Below are positions 1 to 11,250 of a stretch of 64,000 bases of DNA, one piece after another. Every line of letters begins with the position of its first letter. The first letter of the stretch is position 1. The stretch is taken from contig NC_088171.1 of the NCBI RefSeq assembly GCF_028769735.1, positions 131,705,533-131,769,532 on the forward strand. Direction: 5' to 3'. The notes under the pieces are model-generated. The model made no database searches, had not been told where the DNA came from, and worked only from the letters and a program-made list of their open reading frames with translations. The stretch comes from Zonotrichia leucophrys gambelii. Its lineage: Eukaryota > Chordata > Aves > Passeriformes > Passerellidae. The position numbers were made by a program, and so were the translations under genes.

Positions 1-1000
1 CTGAAACACCTTGCTTTCCCTCCCTCACTCCAGCCTGCCACTGGTGTTTTGCAAACCTCTAACTAAACCTGGCAGCTACAGATATCTCTTTGAAAAATTC
101 CAGGTGTTCAGCAAAAAGATGCAAAGAACTTTGTTTCATTGCCTAAATAAAAAAAAAAAAATGTTCAAATTAGGGAATACATCTCTATTTCTATGGAAGA
201 GCTGCAGCACCAGAGTATAACATACATTTTCTAAACTGAAGATCAGGCTTGATCACACCTCTCTTGTGCATATTCTCAAAGGACTCTTCTTCCAGGCTGC
301 AGCTAGACAAGGAGAGAGAATTTTCATATTGTAGGATATTGAGTTCCATCTGAAATATAAAATGCTTATTTAGAATTTTTGACATTTTTTTTTCCAATTG
401 TAATAAAACAGAGCAGCTGACTGCATCAATTCTGGACCATCTGGTCAGGATCAGGGTCAAACCAGGGGCTCAAGTAGTTCCAGGTAACCAACAGATGGGC
501 ACCCTTTGTCAGGTGCTTTCATAATCCCTGGCACTGCTACCCCACCCCACCAAAGGCAGACAGGCAGGAGCATCACAGTTCTCCCACCAGCTGCTGAGCA
601 TTCACTGCCCTCTTGCTTTTTTCCCAGTTTTTTTAGCTTTTGAGTTATCTTAGGTTTTTATATTAATGTGGTTTTTATTTCCTAGAGGGTGTTTGGGAGG
701 TAGAGGGAAGGTGAGAATATCCAGATGATTGTATGGACTTTTCAAGACATCGTCTCTAGTGCTTGGGTTTTGCACTGGTGGGAGGAAGAGAAACCAAGCC
801 CCAATATTCTGTTACTGTCATAAACTCCTCCAATTCTCCCACTTTCAATACTTCTAAAATTAGGGTCATGCACCATTGCCTCACTATATCCTTTTCACTC
901 TGCTCTTTATAGATATTCTATATGAGGCAAGTCTACAGTTTCTGTCATCATTAGAGGATTTCATGACAAATGGGCTATAAGCCTCAACCTTTAATCCTTC
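1..1000. other. Non-coding stretch, no feature recognised
   Basis: AT-rich sequence with short A and T runs. The open frames at 11-220 (plus) and 191-460 (minus) have no recognisable composition or motif and overlap each other, so I treat them as chance. No transposon signature is seen. Confidence 0.5.
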
Positions 1001-1180
1001 CTATTCATGCAAGCGTAGAGACCCCGGGGAGCGCTCGCATCGTATTCTCACGGATGGGATTCTCTCCAAGTGAATCTCTTTCCTCTGAGGAGATTCAGCA
1101 TCTGCCTCATCAATGGTAGCTGTCTGAAGGGAGGTTTCTAAAGCACCTCCATGTGAATCTTCACACTCATGAGGTAGTTA
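1001..1180 (-). CDS. Candidate terminal coding exon, unknown protein
   Basis: On the minus strand an open frame runs without a stop from about 1180 to a TAG at 1001-1003. A good splice acceptor (pyrimidine-rich stretch ending in CAG) precedes 1123, which would give an exon of about 40 codons (1123 down to 1001). Its end reads ...ERIPSVRIRCERSPGSLRLHE (in part), charged and low in hydrophobic runs, like a cytoplasmic tail. Six CpG dinucleotides fall between about 1011 and 1060, while the flanks have almost none, which is unusual in CpG-depleted vertebrate DNA. I do not recognise the family and propose no function. If real it would be the last coding exon of a minus-strand gene whose upstream exons lie at higher coordinates. 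It could equally be a conserved non-coding element or a chance frame. Confidence 0.3.
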
Positions 1181-4100
1181 TGGATAAAAAAATGCATCCA
1201 GGCAAAATCCCTGCACACAAGGAAGACAAATATCAAAACTCCTTTTGCCATTAGGCCATGCTGAGCAGATCACATTGTACAAATGCTACCCATGGAAATA
1301 CTGTCAGTGCATCCCTCTTTAAAAATATAATACCCATCTTGCTATTATTCCTATTATTTCCTGATCCATAACATCGTGATTCAAAAAATCCTGAATTTCA
1401 GCTTTCCTAGAAAGTAGTTTAATAAGCCTAATTCTCCTCCCATCATATCCTTGAGAGCTAAGAGATTAGACTGGATTCTCAGATAAAAGTCATTATCTGG
1501 AGAAAAATTAAAATATCAACAATGAATTTCATAGGTAGAAAACAATCCCGGATAAAAACTAAAAATAAAGGTTGAGATTATATTTAGAATAAAAAAAGTC
1601 AAATTCATTCAGTAACAAATGTGTGAGCAAGGCTCTTAAGCACTCTACATAATAAGGCGTAATAATGTGACAGAATAATTATGCAGTTATGATGGAATGA
1701 TTTTATTAGGCTGATTCCAGATAAAAGTTATTATTAAAGACACTTTATGCATTTTTCACTTGCTGATGCTCCTAAAGATAGAGTTAATGTTCTGCTTAAC
1801 TTCAAGAGTTCTCATTTAAAACCTTTTTTGCCTAATTTCTCTCCTACAAACAGGTTTAGTACTGCATTAAAGGCACACATCACTTCCAGACCTGGCCAAG
1901 TCATTGCTGTGCCTTTGATTCAGATTGGTCACACGAAGAGCCCAAAGCATCTGAAGCTGCTGCTATTTCTGACCTTTATAGTTCTCTGTGGAGTGTGTGA
2001 TTGAATGGAGAGCCCTGAATCAGTGTCTGAACTTCTGACTGTGCTCTTGCATCACCTCTCTGAACACAGTGGGATCATAGGGGCCAAGCAAGAGAACCAT
2101 CAGGCTCTCCCTCACACAAGATACACACATTATCTAGGTGTGCAGGTACACCTGGGTGGAGGTGACAGAGTCACCTGTAAGACCACAAGGATTGTGTAGC
2201 TTAACTCATCCTTATGTGCACACTGCTCCAGTGGCAACGGAATCAATGAGTCGAGTCTAGTTTTCCACACCCTCAGGTCTTTTGTGCCTTTTACTGTTCC
2301 TTCCCACTTCAATAATCTCAGTCTGTCTCTGAGGGACAGCCCAGAGAGCAAGAAACAGCATGGGCTGGTGATCTGGGCAGGTTGCATGCACCTTTGGGCA
2401 GGCCAGGTCCTCTAGACTTTCCTGCAACAGCTGCATTGATCCAAGTCATCCAACTCAATTAAATGCTTCCAAGTAACTTGTAGGAGCTGCTATTTCTCCT
2501 AAATCTGGTTAATTTTGCCAAAAATAAACTAAAGTAGTGAAGCATTCAACGGGTGGGAAACACTGACATTCATTTTGCCTGCATAACTAACATTTAATCA
2601 GCATTTCACTGGGTTTATTAGATAGCAGTATTTTACTGCAGGCTCCCTATGGCTTTCAATTCACAGGGCAAATGTTTTAGAAATTGATCCAAATTATGAA
2701 GGAAAGACTCTTCCCCTTTTTGAAAGACTCTTTCCTTCCTTGAAGACATTAAATTTTATTTTGTGAAGATAACAAAGAATACAGTCTTGAAACAAAGTCG
2801 TGATACCAAAGCCTGGTGGGACTCTGAATGAAGGCTGCTTTTTTTTTTTTTTACAAAATGTCAAAAATATGAAGAAGTAAATATTTCATAAGTTGATTTC
2901 TTAAAGCTGAAAAAGTTGGATAAGAATTTTCCCAAAGCAATATTTCTCCTGCAGGATGCAAGTAATCTTCACTTGGGTGAAAAAAAACCCATGAAAAAGT
3001 AGCCAAAGTTTAGCAAAATTTTCTGAGAACAAGATTGAAAATATGTAGCATCAGCAAAAGTGCTTGTAATAGGAGTTTAAAACAACACTGCATAAAAATT
3101 TAATCATAAATTATTTCTTCAAATGTATCCTGTGCAAAATATCATTTTGCACAATGCATTACAGCTGAACATTTTCAAACTAGAGTATAAAACAGACATA
3201 AATGTTAAACTTGTCCAAGGATCACATCTTTAACTACAGATCCAATTTACATCTAATTTTAGCTTAGAAACTGGTTGGAAGATTTACTTGTGAAATGCCA
3301 GAAAACTTATCCAATGTGAAGCATGGTAAATTTCTAAGGACTGGCTGCACTTTTCATAAAACACCTAGAGATTTAATCCCTTCAGAGCAAATCTTAGTCT
3401 TAAAAATGTCGTCACACTTGGGCGTTCCAGCATCCTTTATAATATACTATTATATGCAAACTCTGCTAGCAGAAGAGAATCCTCAGTACCATAAACTAGA
3501 TAAGGATAAAAGAGGTAGAATGACTAATTCTCAATGTTACCAGCTATTGTTAATTAGTTCTTCCCTGATCAAATTCACTTGCTTTAAAGCTTCTTAATTA
3601 TTAAATGGTGCTTGCTAGTTCAAACTAATCTCAAGAAAAAAATGTTTAGTTGGGCAGCAGAGATTAAAGGGCTTCAACATGCTCACTCTTAACAGGAAGT
3701 AAAGAAAATACATTTCTTCATCAAATCATTTTCAGAAAGCCTCATATATTTCATCAAAAATGGCCATTAGCGTTATTTCAAAGACGTGCCTGTGGTTTCT
3801 GCTAACTACTTATTACACAGCCATCATTTTGTAATATAAACCAATGACTTGGTGATAAAGTGTACCAGTTGGAAACATAAACAGATGCATTATGGATAAC
3901 TGAAGTACTGCTTTCTCTTCTACAAATTCATTCTATGTCACTTAAAAGGAAAAATCAAAGGAACATTATGTTTAATAATATTTAGATATTCAGGATATGC
4001 CTAAACGTAGCAAATTAAAGCAGTTTCAATATTCTGTGTTGCAGAATACTGAATTCCTGGTTCAAAAATCAAATGAGATGGAAAATGCTTATGATCCCTT

Positions 4101-4869
4101 GATAAGCATAGCTAGGAAAGAATTGGCATATGGAGGAAATAGAAAAGCCAAAAACAGCAAGAGTTGTGCTGTGCAGGGCTTTTGTAATGACTTTGCGGCC
4201 CTATTTCCCAGATTATGTTTCCAGTTTTTGAAAATCAGACAGGCAAGGAAGAACATTTTGAAAAATCAAATTCTTCTGCAGAACTATCAGCATGTTTTTA
4301 CAGCTATCCTATGGCAAGGCAGACTCAATCCTAAAACACATACAAAGCATGTAACCTCACTGGCAAGATAATGTCCTTGCCCGTAGCAGTGCCTTCAATG
4401 AAAATAGCACTCCAGCTGTGCAGCAGAGTTTGCCTGTTTGATGGTATGGATAATCTCCTATTCAGGTTACTTTATAAAGTTTGGACCTTCACTCCCGAAT
4501 GCTTTAAAAGAAACCTGCAAATTTTTATCATCCTTGGCCTTGTAGCAATGGATGATTTGATTGAACTACTATCAGAAGGGAATTTCTATGTATCATCTCA
4601 TGTTTTAAAAGAAAAATAACCAGAAACCAGCAGAGAAAATTCCATTTCTCTGGGCAGTCTCCATTAGCTCTCTAACAAATGGTCTCTTTAAATGTAGCCC
4701 CAAGACCAGCACCCTTCCCTTGAGTCATTTCCCAATGGAGGAAATGCTTCCTTTAGCAACACTTTCAACATGGCTTGTTGCAGCATCCTTATATCCAGCA
4801 AGTCTTCACAATCCTGATGGCTGCACTACAAGATGGAGAAAAATCTGTTTGAATTGTCCACTTCAAAGG
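1181..4869. other. Non-coding stretch, no feature recognised
   Basis: AT-rich DNA with a T12 run near 2840. Open frames at 3295-3597 and 3997-4371 (plus) are the longest, at 100 and 124 codons. Frames of that length are expected by chance in 64 kb of six-frame sequence. They show no domain, and I see no splice or promoter context for them. Confidence 0.5.
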
Positions 4870-5100
4870 GTAGTTGTTACTGAGTAGTACCCTATAGAGA
4901 GCCTGGTGAGGAGTCCCTCAAGGGTCTATCTTGGGACATGTCAGAAAGATTAGAGACACCAGACATAAACTGGAACAAGAGGGATTCAACTAAATATTAT
5001 AAAAAAATGCCCAATCAGATAATTTAGCTCTGTAATAGGTTGCCCAGTCACGAAATCACAAGTTGCCTAAAGTCCATCAAGGGATCCTGGGAAACCCTGT
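4870..5100 (+). mobile_element. Degenerate CR1 LINE fragment (3' region)
   Basis: A highly decayed CR1 remnant on the plus strand. The stretch around 4910-4935 resembles the reverse-transcriptase segment that encodes GVPQGS. The sequence at 4970-5060 follows the post-RT tail pattern: a GAACAAGAGGGATTCAACTAAATAT-like phrase (near 4973), then an AATAGGTTGCCCAG-like phrase (near 5034) that corresponds to the conserved NRLP segment. The two landmarks are closer than in an intact element, so an internal deletion or strong decay is likely. No usable frame remains. Assigned by pattern recall only. Confidence 0.42.
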
Positions 5101-7084
5101 TTTCCAGAGACATCCATACTTTTAGCAGTCCTTTCATATGCTTGCAAAATGAGCAGCCACTTGTGTCTTTGGCCAGGGACAAAAAAAGACAAAGCAAAAC
5201 ATGTTGTGTCTGGATAAGACCAATGCAGTGTGTCATCAAGAGCTACAAAGCACTCAAAGATATCAGCTCCAGCTTTACACAGAGGTTGGGGAAGTGAAAT
5301 GCAAAAGAATTATCCCAGAAGTTATTCAGGCCTCCAACACACAAAAAATTAAATTAACCAGCAAGGTTCATAAGAGTCACTGGTGGGGAGAGAGAGAAAC
5401 TGCTAAAATACACCTCTAATTGAATCAATAGCAACTGAAATAATACTTTATAGCTTGTGAGATGCCTCAAACTTGCACAATAGTTACGAGGGCCACAAGT
5501 GAACAACAATTTTTCCACTAATCTGATGTTGACAGTTTTTGCAATTTCTGCTTTTTTATTTATTTCCTTTAATCTATGAGGATTTTCATATTATAAACAG
5601 TTTATCTTGTCGCTGTGTGATGTTCTGTACAATGATCTAAGGCCAATTTGTATCAACAAAACTCTAAGACAAAACAAGTCCCACATTTTTTTCACATGAA
5701 ATTCTGCTTTTTTTCCCAGCATGTTTCACAGAAACAAATAATTACACAGAGTTCAAAAAACCCAACATTTTATTTTTAGCAAAACCTGTAAATTTTGCTA
5801 TTGCTTTTTCTGCGTCAGGTATTTTGGAAGATTTTTTTCTTTTGAGAGAACTGAAAATGCCATCATATTTTGTTCAGAATATTTCAAGTAATGGATAAAC
5901 AATAATTGCAAAACTGGCATAGCCAATTGATTTTCAACCTCACTGGTTCTCCATGTCTTTTACTCCATCCTGACTGAAAGCACCGGAGGAGAAATAGTAG
6001 GAGTTAACTCTTCACCTGTTGCCAGTGCTGCCTTGCCTCTCTTTCTCCAATATTGAAAGTAAAGAGCAAGTAAAAACGTAGAGTGCTAATTAACCATTAA
6101 ACAATCAAGGCAGTTTCCTGCGCTGCCTCTACTCTGGTGGTGTGCTGGAGCAGTAAGGAGAGGAGGGATGGACCAGGGCAGTATCTGGTACCAACAGATG
6201 GGAAGAACATGACAGTATGCATAAGCATAATATACCTAGTTAACTTTTAAACTGAAGAAAGAGAAAAAGAGGGAGGAAAGGTTAAATTAAAGCTCTTAAC
6301 ATGAATTCCTTAATGAAGACTGGCAAGAGTCAATGTAGCAGGGTCATTTTATATTAAGAACAAACAGTGCCCTCTGTGGTTTAACAGAAAATGTGGTGTT
6401 GGTTTCTTCTGTATTGTATTTTTAAACACAGAAGCCAAGAGCACCCAAAATTGCCCTATTTAGTATAATCACTTAGCTCGATGAAAATCCTCAGTCATTT
6501 TAGCATGCTTGCCTCAGGAATGCAGATTACAAGTAGCAAACAGAAAGTAATCCACAAATAGCTTTAGAATCCTGTTTGAAAAATTGGTCTGTGAGCTATG
6601 TAGGTCTAAAAGCCAAGTGAGTACATTATGATCCAAAAAAGTGAACGATTTTTTAAAATGATTTATGTAAACTAGAAAAGAAAAACTCACTTTAAAACAA
6701 ACTTGAGTGTGTATTGTTGATACAATCACATTTTAGAATACACTAAGTGATCCAAATGGCCCTCAGATCAATTTTGGGAAGTAAACAAAGCTCAGCTTTC
6801 AATGAGATTTAGGTTTTAAAACACAAGAAATTAGGTATAGGTTAATTCAAACATTCATTAAATCCAGACTGCCCTGAGTTATATTCCATGGTCTAAAGTG
6901 ATGACTAACACAGATAACAGTCATGCTTATGCAATCTGTTACAGATAATATGTTAAGTAAAAGAGTTTGCACAAACTCTAAAATAAAGGATCTTTCCAGT
7001 TAACAAAAAAAGCCAAAATTAAAACATAATTTGAAACATGCATTTTGTTCTATATTAGAAATCAGAGACTGTGCCCATATTTTA
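5101..7084. other. Non-coding stretch, no feature recognised
   Basis: AT-rich sequence with no repeat or gene signature that I can support. Short frames (for example 6514-6729 minus) look random. Confidence 0.5.
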
Positions 7085-7164
7085 TACACACAAATACACA
7101 CATGCAAACACACATAACACACACAGACACATGCACACACACACACACACACATGCTCACACAC
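7085..7164. repeat. Interrupted (CA)n microsatellite
   Basis: CA/ACAC repeats with interruptions (ATA, TG, GA). The pure core is ten CA units at 7134-7153. The apparent His/Thr-rich open frames that cross it are repeat translation, not genes. Confidence 0.95.
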
Positions 7165-7165
7165 G

Positions 7166-7890
7166 TTATTTTAATAGATGCCAGATGGGAAAAGGGCCTT
7201 CAGCAGCAAATGCAGCAGCCTCGCCATCATGCTCACAATGGAGCACAGCCCTCCCTGGGCCAGTGGCACCATGGCCCCAGGACCTGGTGTGACAAACTCG
7301 CTCATGGAGGAGCACTGCCACCCAGGACACATCCTGGGAGCACCTGCTGGCCTGGGCAGGAGGAAGCAGCCACAATCAGTTCCCATCCCTTGTGAGCAGA
7401 CAAGTCTGCAGATGGAAGGACACAGCCCAGGGATCAGCAATCTCAGCCTCTCCTTTCTCAAGGGAGCCTTTGGAGGACTGAAGGGTTCTTGGGCATTTCC
7501 CACACAGTTTGCTTCTCCTCTCCTCCAGCTTTGACCCCAGCTGTGACCTCTGACTCCCTCTCCATGGTTTTTTGGATGATAGCAGCAGTGTACACCTCTG
7601 TAGACCAAGGGCAGAGATGATTGCTGAGCCCCAAAGTGGGGTCCAAAGCCCTCTGGGTAAGGCACTGCAATTTTCCCCACAATTAGCTCCTGGAAAAGTC
7701 ATCCTTGCTGACAAGTTATAGTAACTTCTACACTCCTACAATCTCCACACTGTGCACCAAGACCACTCTGGACTCTGCCAAGCTGAAAGATGCTGTCTGG
7801 CACCCAAAGCACAGGTATCAGCAGAGGGAGGCGGATCCCCTTCAGGACATGGCATCCGACTGCTGCGTGCACATCTGCTTTCCAAAATTC
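7166..7890. other. GC-rich block of unknown origin
   Basis: The composition changes abruptly after the CA repeat to GC-rich, low-CpG sequence until about 7700, then returns gradually to background. Several frames are open on both strands, the longest being 169 codons on the minus strand (7171-7680), as expected where stop codons are rare. No protein family is recognisable and the frames compete with each other. It may be an old unrecognised repeat or ordinary GC-rich host DNA. Confidence 0.4.
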
Positions 7891-9450
7891 TGATATGTAG
7901 TGTCTAATCTGGCTTTGGGGGAGATACAGGGAAAACCATAACTTTCCATAGCCCAGTTTCAGTGGTTAGTCATCTGAAGCGCCAATGTGCTGCTCTCACA
8001 GGCATCAGGATGAGATCTGCTGAAGCAGATGGAGGAATGGCAAAGCATGTTTGCAATACAATAAAGCTATTACCATACTTCATTCATGTAAACGGTAATA
8101 TAAGCATTGAGTGATATTGTTATTGTTTCAAAAGTTACTTTGGCTTTTAGGTTTGATACATTTATAGCATGCAAAAAAGGTCTAATACTGTCCCATAGCT
8201 GGAAAGACATTAGTGGGCAGAGTGCAAATGATCTCACAAGTATCTATCAAAACAATTATATTAATTTATAATGGTTGTATTTGTAAAGTATTATAGCATA
8301 AAGTATTATTAAAGTTAGCTGTATGTGTGAGATGGATATGGGAACACAAAGAAATTAAATATTTATTTTACTACCCTGGATGTCACTTTTGTTATGATAT
8401 CTGGGTGTAGAGTGCTTTTCTGGCTGGACCTTTCTATAAACTCAGCAGCACAGGGCACAGCACAGACCTGTCTAAATAATCTCCAAAGGCAGTTTCACTT
8501 TGCTGATTGATGTTGATATAGGTGCATGTATATAGAACCTCCTGTTGTATTGTCCCAGCACCTCTTTATCCCCTGGCATGAAACTTCAGCACCTCAGTCT
8601 TGTGGCACATGGGAGCATTTCCCACCTCCCAAGTGGTTGGTTTGCCTAAAAATTCCAGGGAAAACATTTTGAATTTACTGTTCTGGGCTTTTGTAGCACA
8701 GAGCAGGTTCTACAGTCCAGTGCTTTCAGTGGTACCTTCCCTTTCACCAAATAGGAAATTTCAGAGGAACATCCCAGAGCTGTGACTCAACATTTACAGA
8801 AAATAGATACTTTAAACATAAAAGAAGGAATTAGAAAAAGAGGCTTAGCAAGTGGACACTCCAGCAAAACAAAAAAATTCATAACATAAAGATACAGAAT
8901 ATATATAAAAGACCACTTTGAGCTGCTGCAACAGAGTCTTATGGGAGCTGCGGGCAAATGATTCCCTGTCTCCACTTTCATCCATGGCTGCATTTCTTGG
9001 CAACACCTCATCTCCTGGGGTTCCAGAAAGACTCCTGGGATACACTGTCTTATCCTTACTGGGAATAGGATCCACTGATAATATCTATGAAAAATATAGG
9101 GAAGGAAAAAACAACTCTTAATCAGAGAAAACCAAAATATTCTAAAGTTATTGTTCACAAAACAGCCAAGAGATAGAAATACTTAATCAATGTATTTAGA
9201 ATTGTTTGGTTAATAATTTGGATACCATATCACAGAAGAAGAAAAGAGACTTAATAAATCGTTTATTTATGAGGTTAGATTATCATTTTGTTGAAACCTC
9301 AGGCATCTTATTGAAAAGCCATCCTGAAGGCCAGCTGGGAATATAAAGGCACCTTCATTCTTATAGAGAGCCTGAGGCTTCTCTTCTTCTCATTAATAAA
9401 TATCTAAATATATGTTCCTATCAGTTTATTTCAAATTTTCTCATGAGCTG
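7891..9450. other. Non-coding stretch, no feature recognised
   Basis: AT-rich, with no recognised element. Overlapping frames near 8787-9158 on both strands look random. Confidence 0.5.
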
Positions 9451-9576
9451 TGTGGTGGTTTAATCCCAGCCAGCAGCTCAGCCCCACGCAGCTGCTCTCT
9501 CAGTTCCCCACTGTGGGACAGAGAAGAGAATCAGAAGAGTAAAAGTGAGAAAACTCATGGGCAGGGATAAAGACAG

Positions 9577-9582
9577 TTTAAT
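9577..9582 (-). promoter_or_regulatory. LTR polyadenylation signal ATTAAA
   Basis: ATTAAA on the minus strand inside the solo LTR, about 180 bases downstream of its TATA box. This spacing fits an LTR R-region boundary. Confidence 0.6.
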
Positions 9583-9760
9583 GGGTAAAGCAAAAGCAAT
9601 GCTCATAAGCAAAGCAAAACAAGGAATTATTTCACTGCTTCCCATGGGCAGGCAGGTGTTCAGACATCCTCAGGACAGCAGGGCTCCAACACATGTAACA
9701 GAGACTTGGGAAGACAAACGCCATCACTCCAAACATCCTCCCTTTCCTTCTTCTCCTCCC

Positions 9761-9769
9761 ATCTTTATA
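9761..9769 (-). promoter_or_regulatory. LTR TATA box
   Basis: TATAAAGAT on the minus strand, within the solo LTR and upstream (minus sense) of the ATTAAA signal. It is the likely core promoter of the former provirus. Present activity is unknown. Confidence 0.6.
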
Positions 9770-10149
9770 TACTGAGCATGACACCATATGGTCTGGAATA
9801 TCCCTTAGGTGAGTTGGGGTTAGCTGTTCTGGCTGTGCCCCTTTCCTCTGCACACTCCTTGTGTACCCCCATCCTACTTATTTGGGGAGTAGTGTGAGAA
9901 GCAGAAAAGGTCTTGGATCTATGTAAAAACTGCTCAGCAACAATGAAACCATCCCAGAATTATCAATGCTGTTTTCAGCACAAATGCAAAACTCAGCCCC
10001 ATACTTGCTACTGTTAAGAAAATTAACTCTATCCCAGCTGAAACCACCACAACTGCATGTTCATGGTATTGCAGATAGCACAGATGATTTCCAATGGGCA
10101 GCAAGTAAATTGAAAATGATCCTTGAAAGTGATACTTAAAGAATAACTC

Positions 10150-11250
10150 AATATCAGCATGCACAGTCAGCATGGGCTCACAAAGGGAAAGACCTGTTTA
10201 GCTAACTCGATTGTCCTTCTATAATATGGTCACTCACCCAGTGGTTGAAGGCAAGACAGTGGAAACAGTTTTTCTGAATTTTAGCAAGGCTTTTGATACT
10301 GTCTCCCAAGTATCCTTCAGGACAAATTGTCCACCTTCAGGATGAGCAGGCTCATGGTGAGCTGGGCAATGAACTATCTGAAAGACAGAGCTCAAAGAGT
10401 TGTAGTGAACAGGGCTACACCTGCCTGGAAACCTGTCCCAGCAGAGCTCCTCAGGGCTCAGTTCCAGGGGACTTTAGGGATTAGGTGCCTTGCTGAGGGG
10501 TCTAGATAGCTTATAGCATTGGCCAGTGATTAATAGGTGCAATTCAACAAGGCTGGATTCTGGACCTGGGATGGAGAGGCTTGCAGGAAGGGATCTGTGT
10601 GTGCTGGTCAGCAGCAGGCTCAGCAGGAATCAGTGATGCACCCTGGCAGCCCAGAGGACAAACCCCTTCCTGCATCAAACTCAGCATCCCCAGCTGGTGG
10701 CAGAGGTGACTGCCCTGCTGGACAGCCTTGGTGCAGCCTCTCCTTGAGCTCTGTGTGCTGCTCTGGGCCCCACAGCTGAAGAATGAGGGTGAAGGATGAG
10801 AATGTGTCCAGAGGGGGGGAAACAAAGGTGGTGAAAGGGCTGCAGGCAGTGTCCTGTTTGAAGGGACTGAGGACTTTGGGCTTGTTTCATTTGGAGAAAA
10901 GGAGGCTGAGGGGTGACCTCACAGCTCTCTACAGCTTCCTGAGGAGGGAGCATGAAGAGGGAGATGCTGAGCTCCTCCCCCTGGTATTTGGGGATGGGAC
11001 ATGTGGGAATGGTTCAGAGCTGTACCAGGGGAGGCTTAGACTGGACATTAGGATGCATTTCCTTACTGAGAGGGTGATCAAACACTGGAACAGGCTTCCT
11101 GCAGGAGTTGGATACCCCAAGTCTGTCAGTGCACAAAAGGCATTTGAAAAATCCTGTAATATGGTTTAACTTCTGTTCAGCCCTGAAGTGGTCGGGCAGT
11201 TGGACTGGATGATCATTGCAGATCTCTTCTAACTGGAACTATTCTATTAA
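10150..11250 (+). mobile_element. Degenerate CR1 LINE, internally deleted
   Basis: A CR1 non-LTR retrotransposon copy on the plus strand. It starts inside the reverse-transcriptase region: a phrase equivalent to SQHG.T.G near 10166, then NFSKAFDTVSQ encoded at 10277-10309, a core RT motif. The following RT part is broken by many stops, and the segment that should carry the catalytic FADD box is missing. From about 10730 the post-RT tail resumes, with the LWS.C.GP-like segment and then the LEKRRLRGDL segment within the open frame 10783-11169. The end near 11200-11250 carries the CR1 3' UTR pattern TTGGACTGGATGATC and finishes ATTCTATT, a decayed form of the 8-base 3' repeat. The 5' truncation is typical of target-primed reverse transcription. 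It is a dead element, and its closeness to the solo LTR is probably coincidental. Confidence 0.85.

Larger units (their letters stand above)
9451..10051 (-). mobile_element. Solo endogenous retrovirus LTR
   Basis: A 601-bp unit bounded by a perfect 11-bp inverted repeat: TGTGGTGGTTT at 9451-9461 and AAACCACCACA at 10041-10051, the TG...CA ends of a retroviral LTR. Read on the minus strand it has a TATA box (TATAAAGAT, 9761-9769) and a downstream ATTAAA polyadenylation signal (9577-9582), in the order expected for U3-R, so the LTR points to minus. I recognise the overall sequence as a common avian ERV LTR family but do not give a family name. No gag, pol or env sequence lies on either side, so this is a solo LTR left by recombination between two LTRs. 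The flanks GCTG and ACTG match at three of four bases, so a target-site duplication is only suggestive. Confidence 0.9.

Noticed and set aside
3997..4371. 124-codon plus-strand frame in AT-rich sequence
   Set aside because: A few frames of this length are expected by chance in 64 kb across six readings. No motif, no splice context and no codon bias visible.
7171..7680. 169-codon minus-strand frame
   Set aside because: It lies in a GC-rich block where several frames on both strands are open at once. No family resemblance.
10685..10710. CTCF-like string CCAGCTGGTGGCAGAG
   Set aside because: It deviates from the core motif at a key position and lies inside decayed CR1 sequence.
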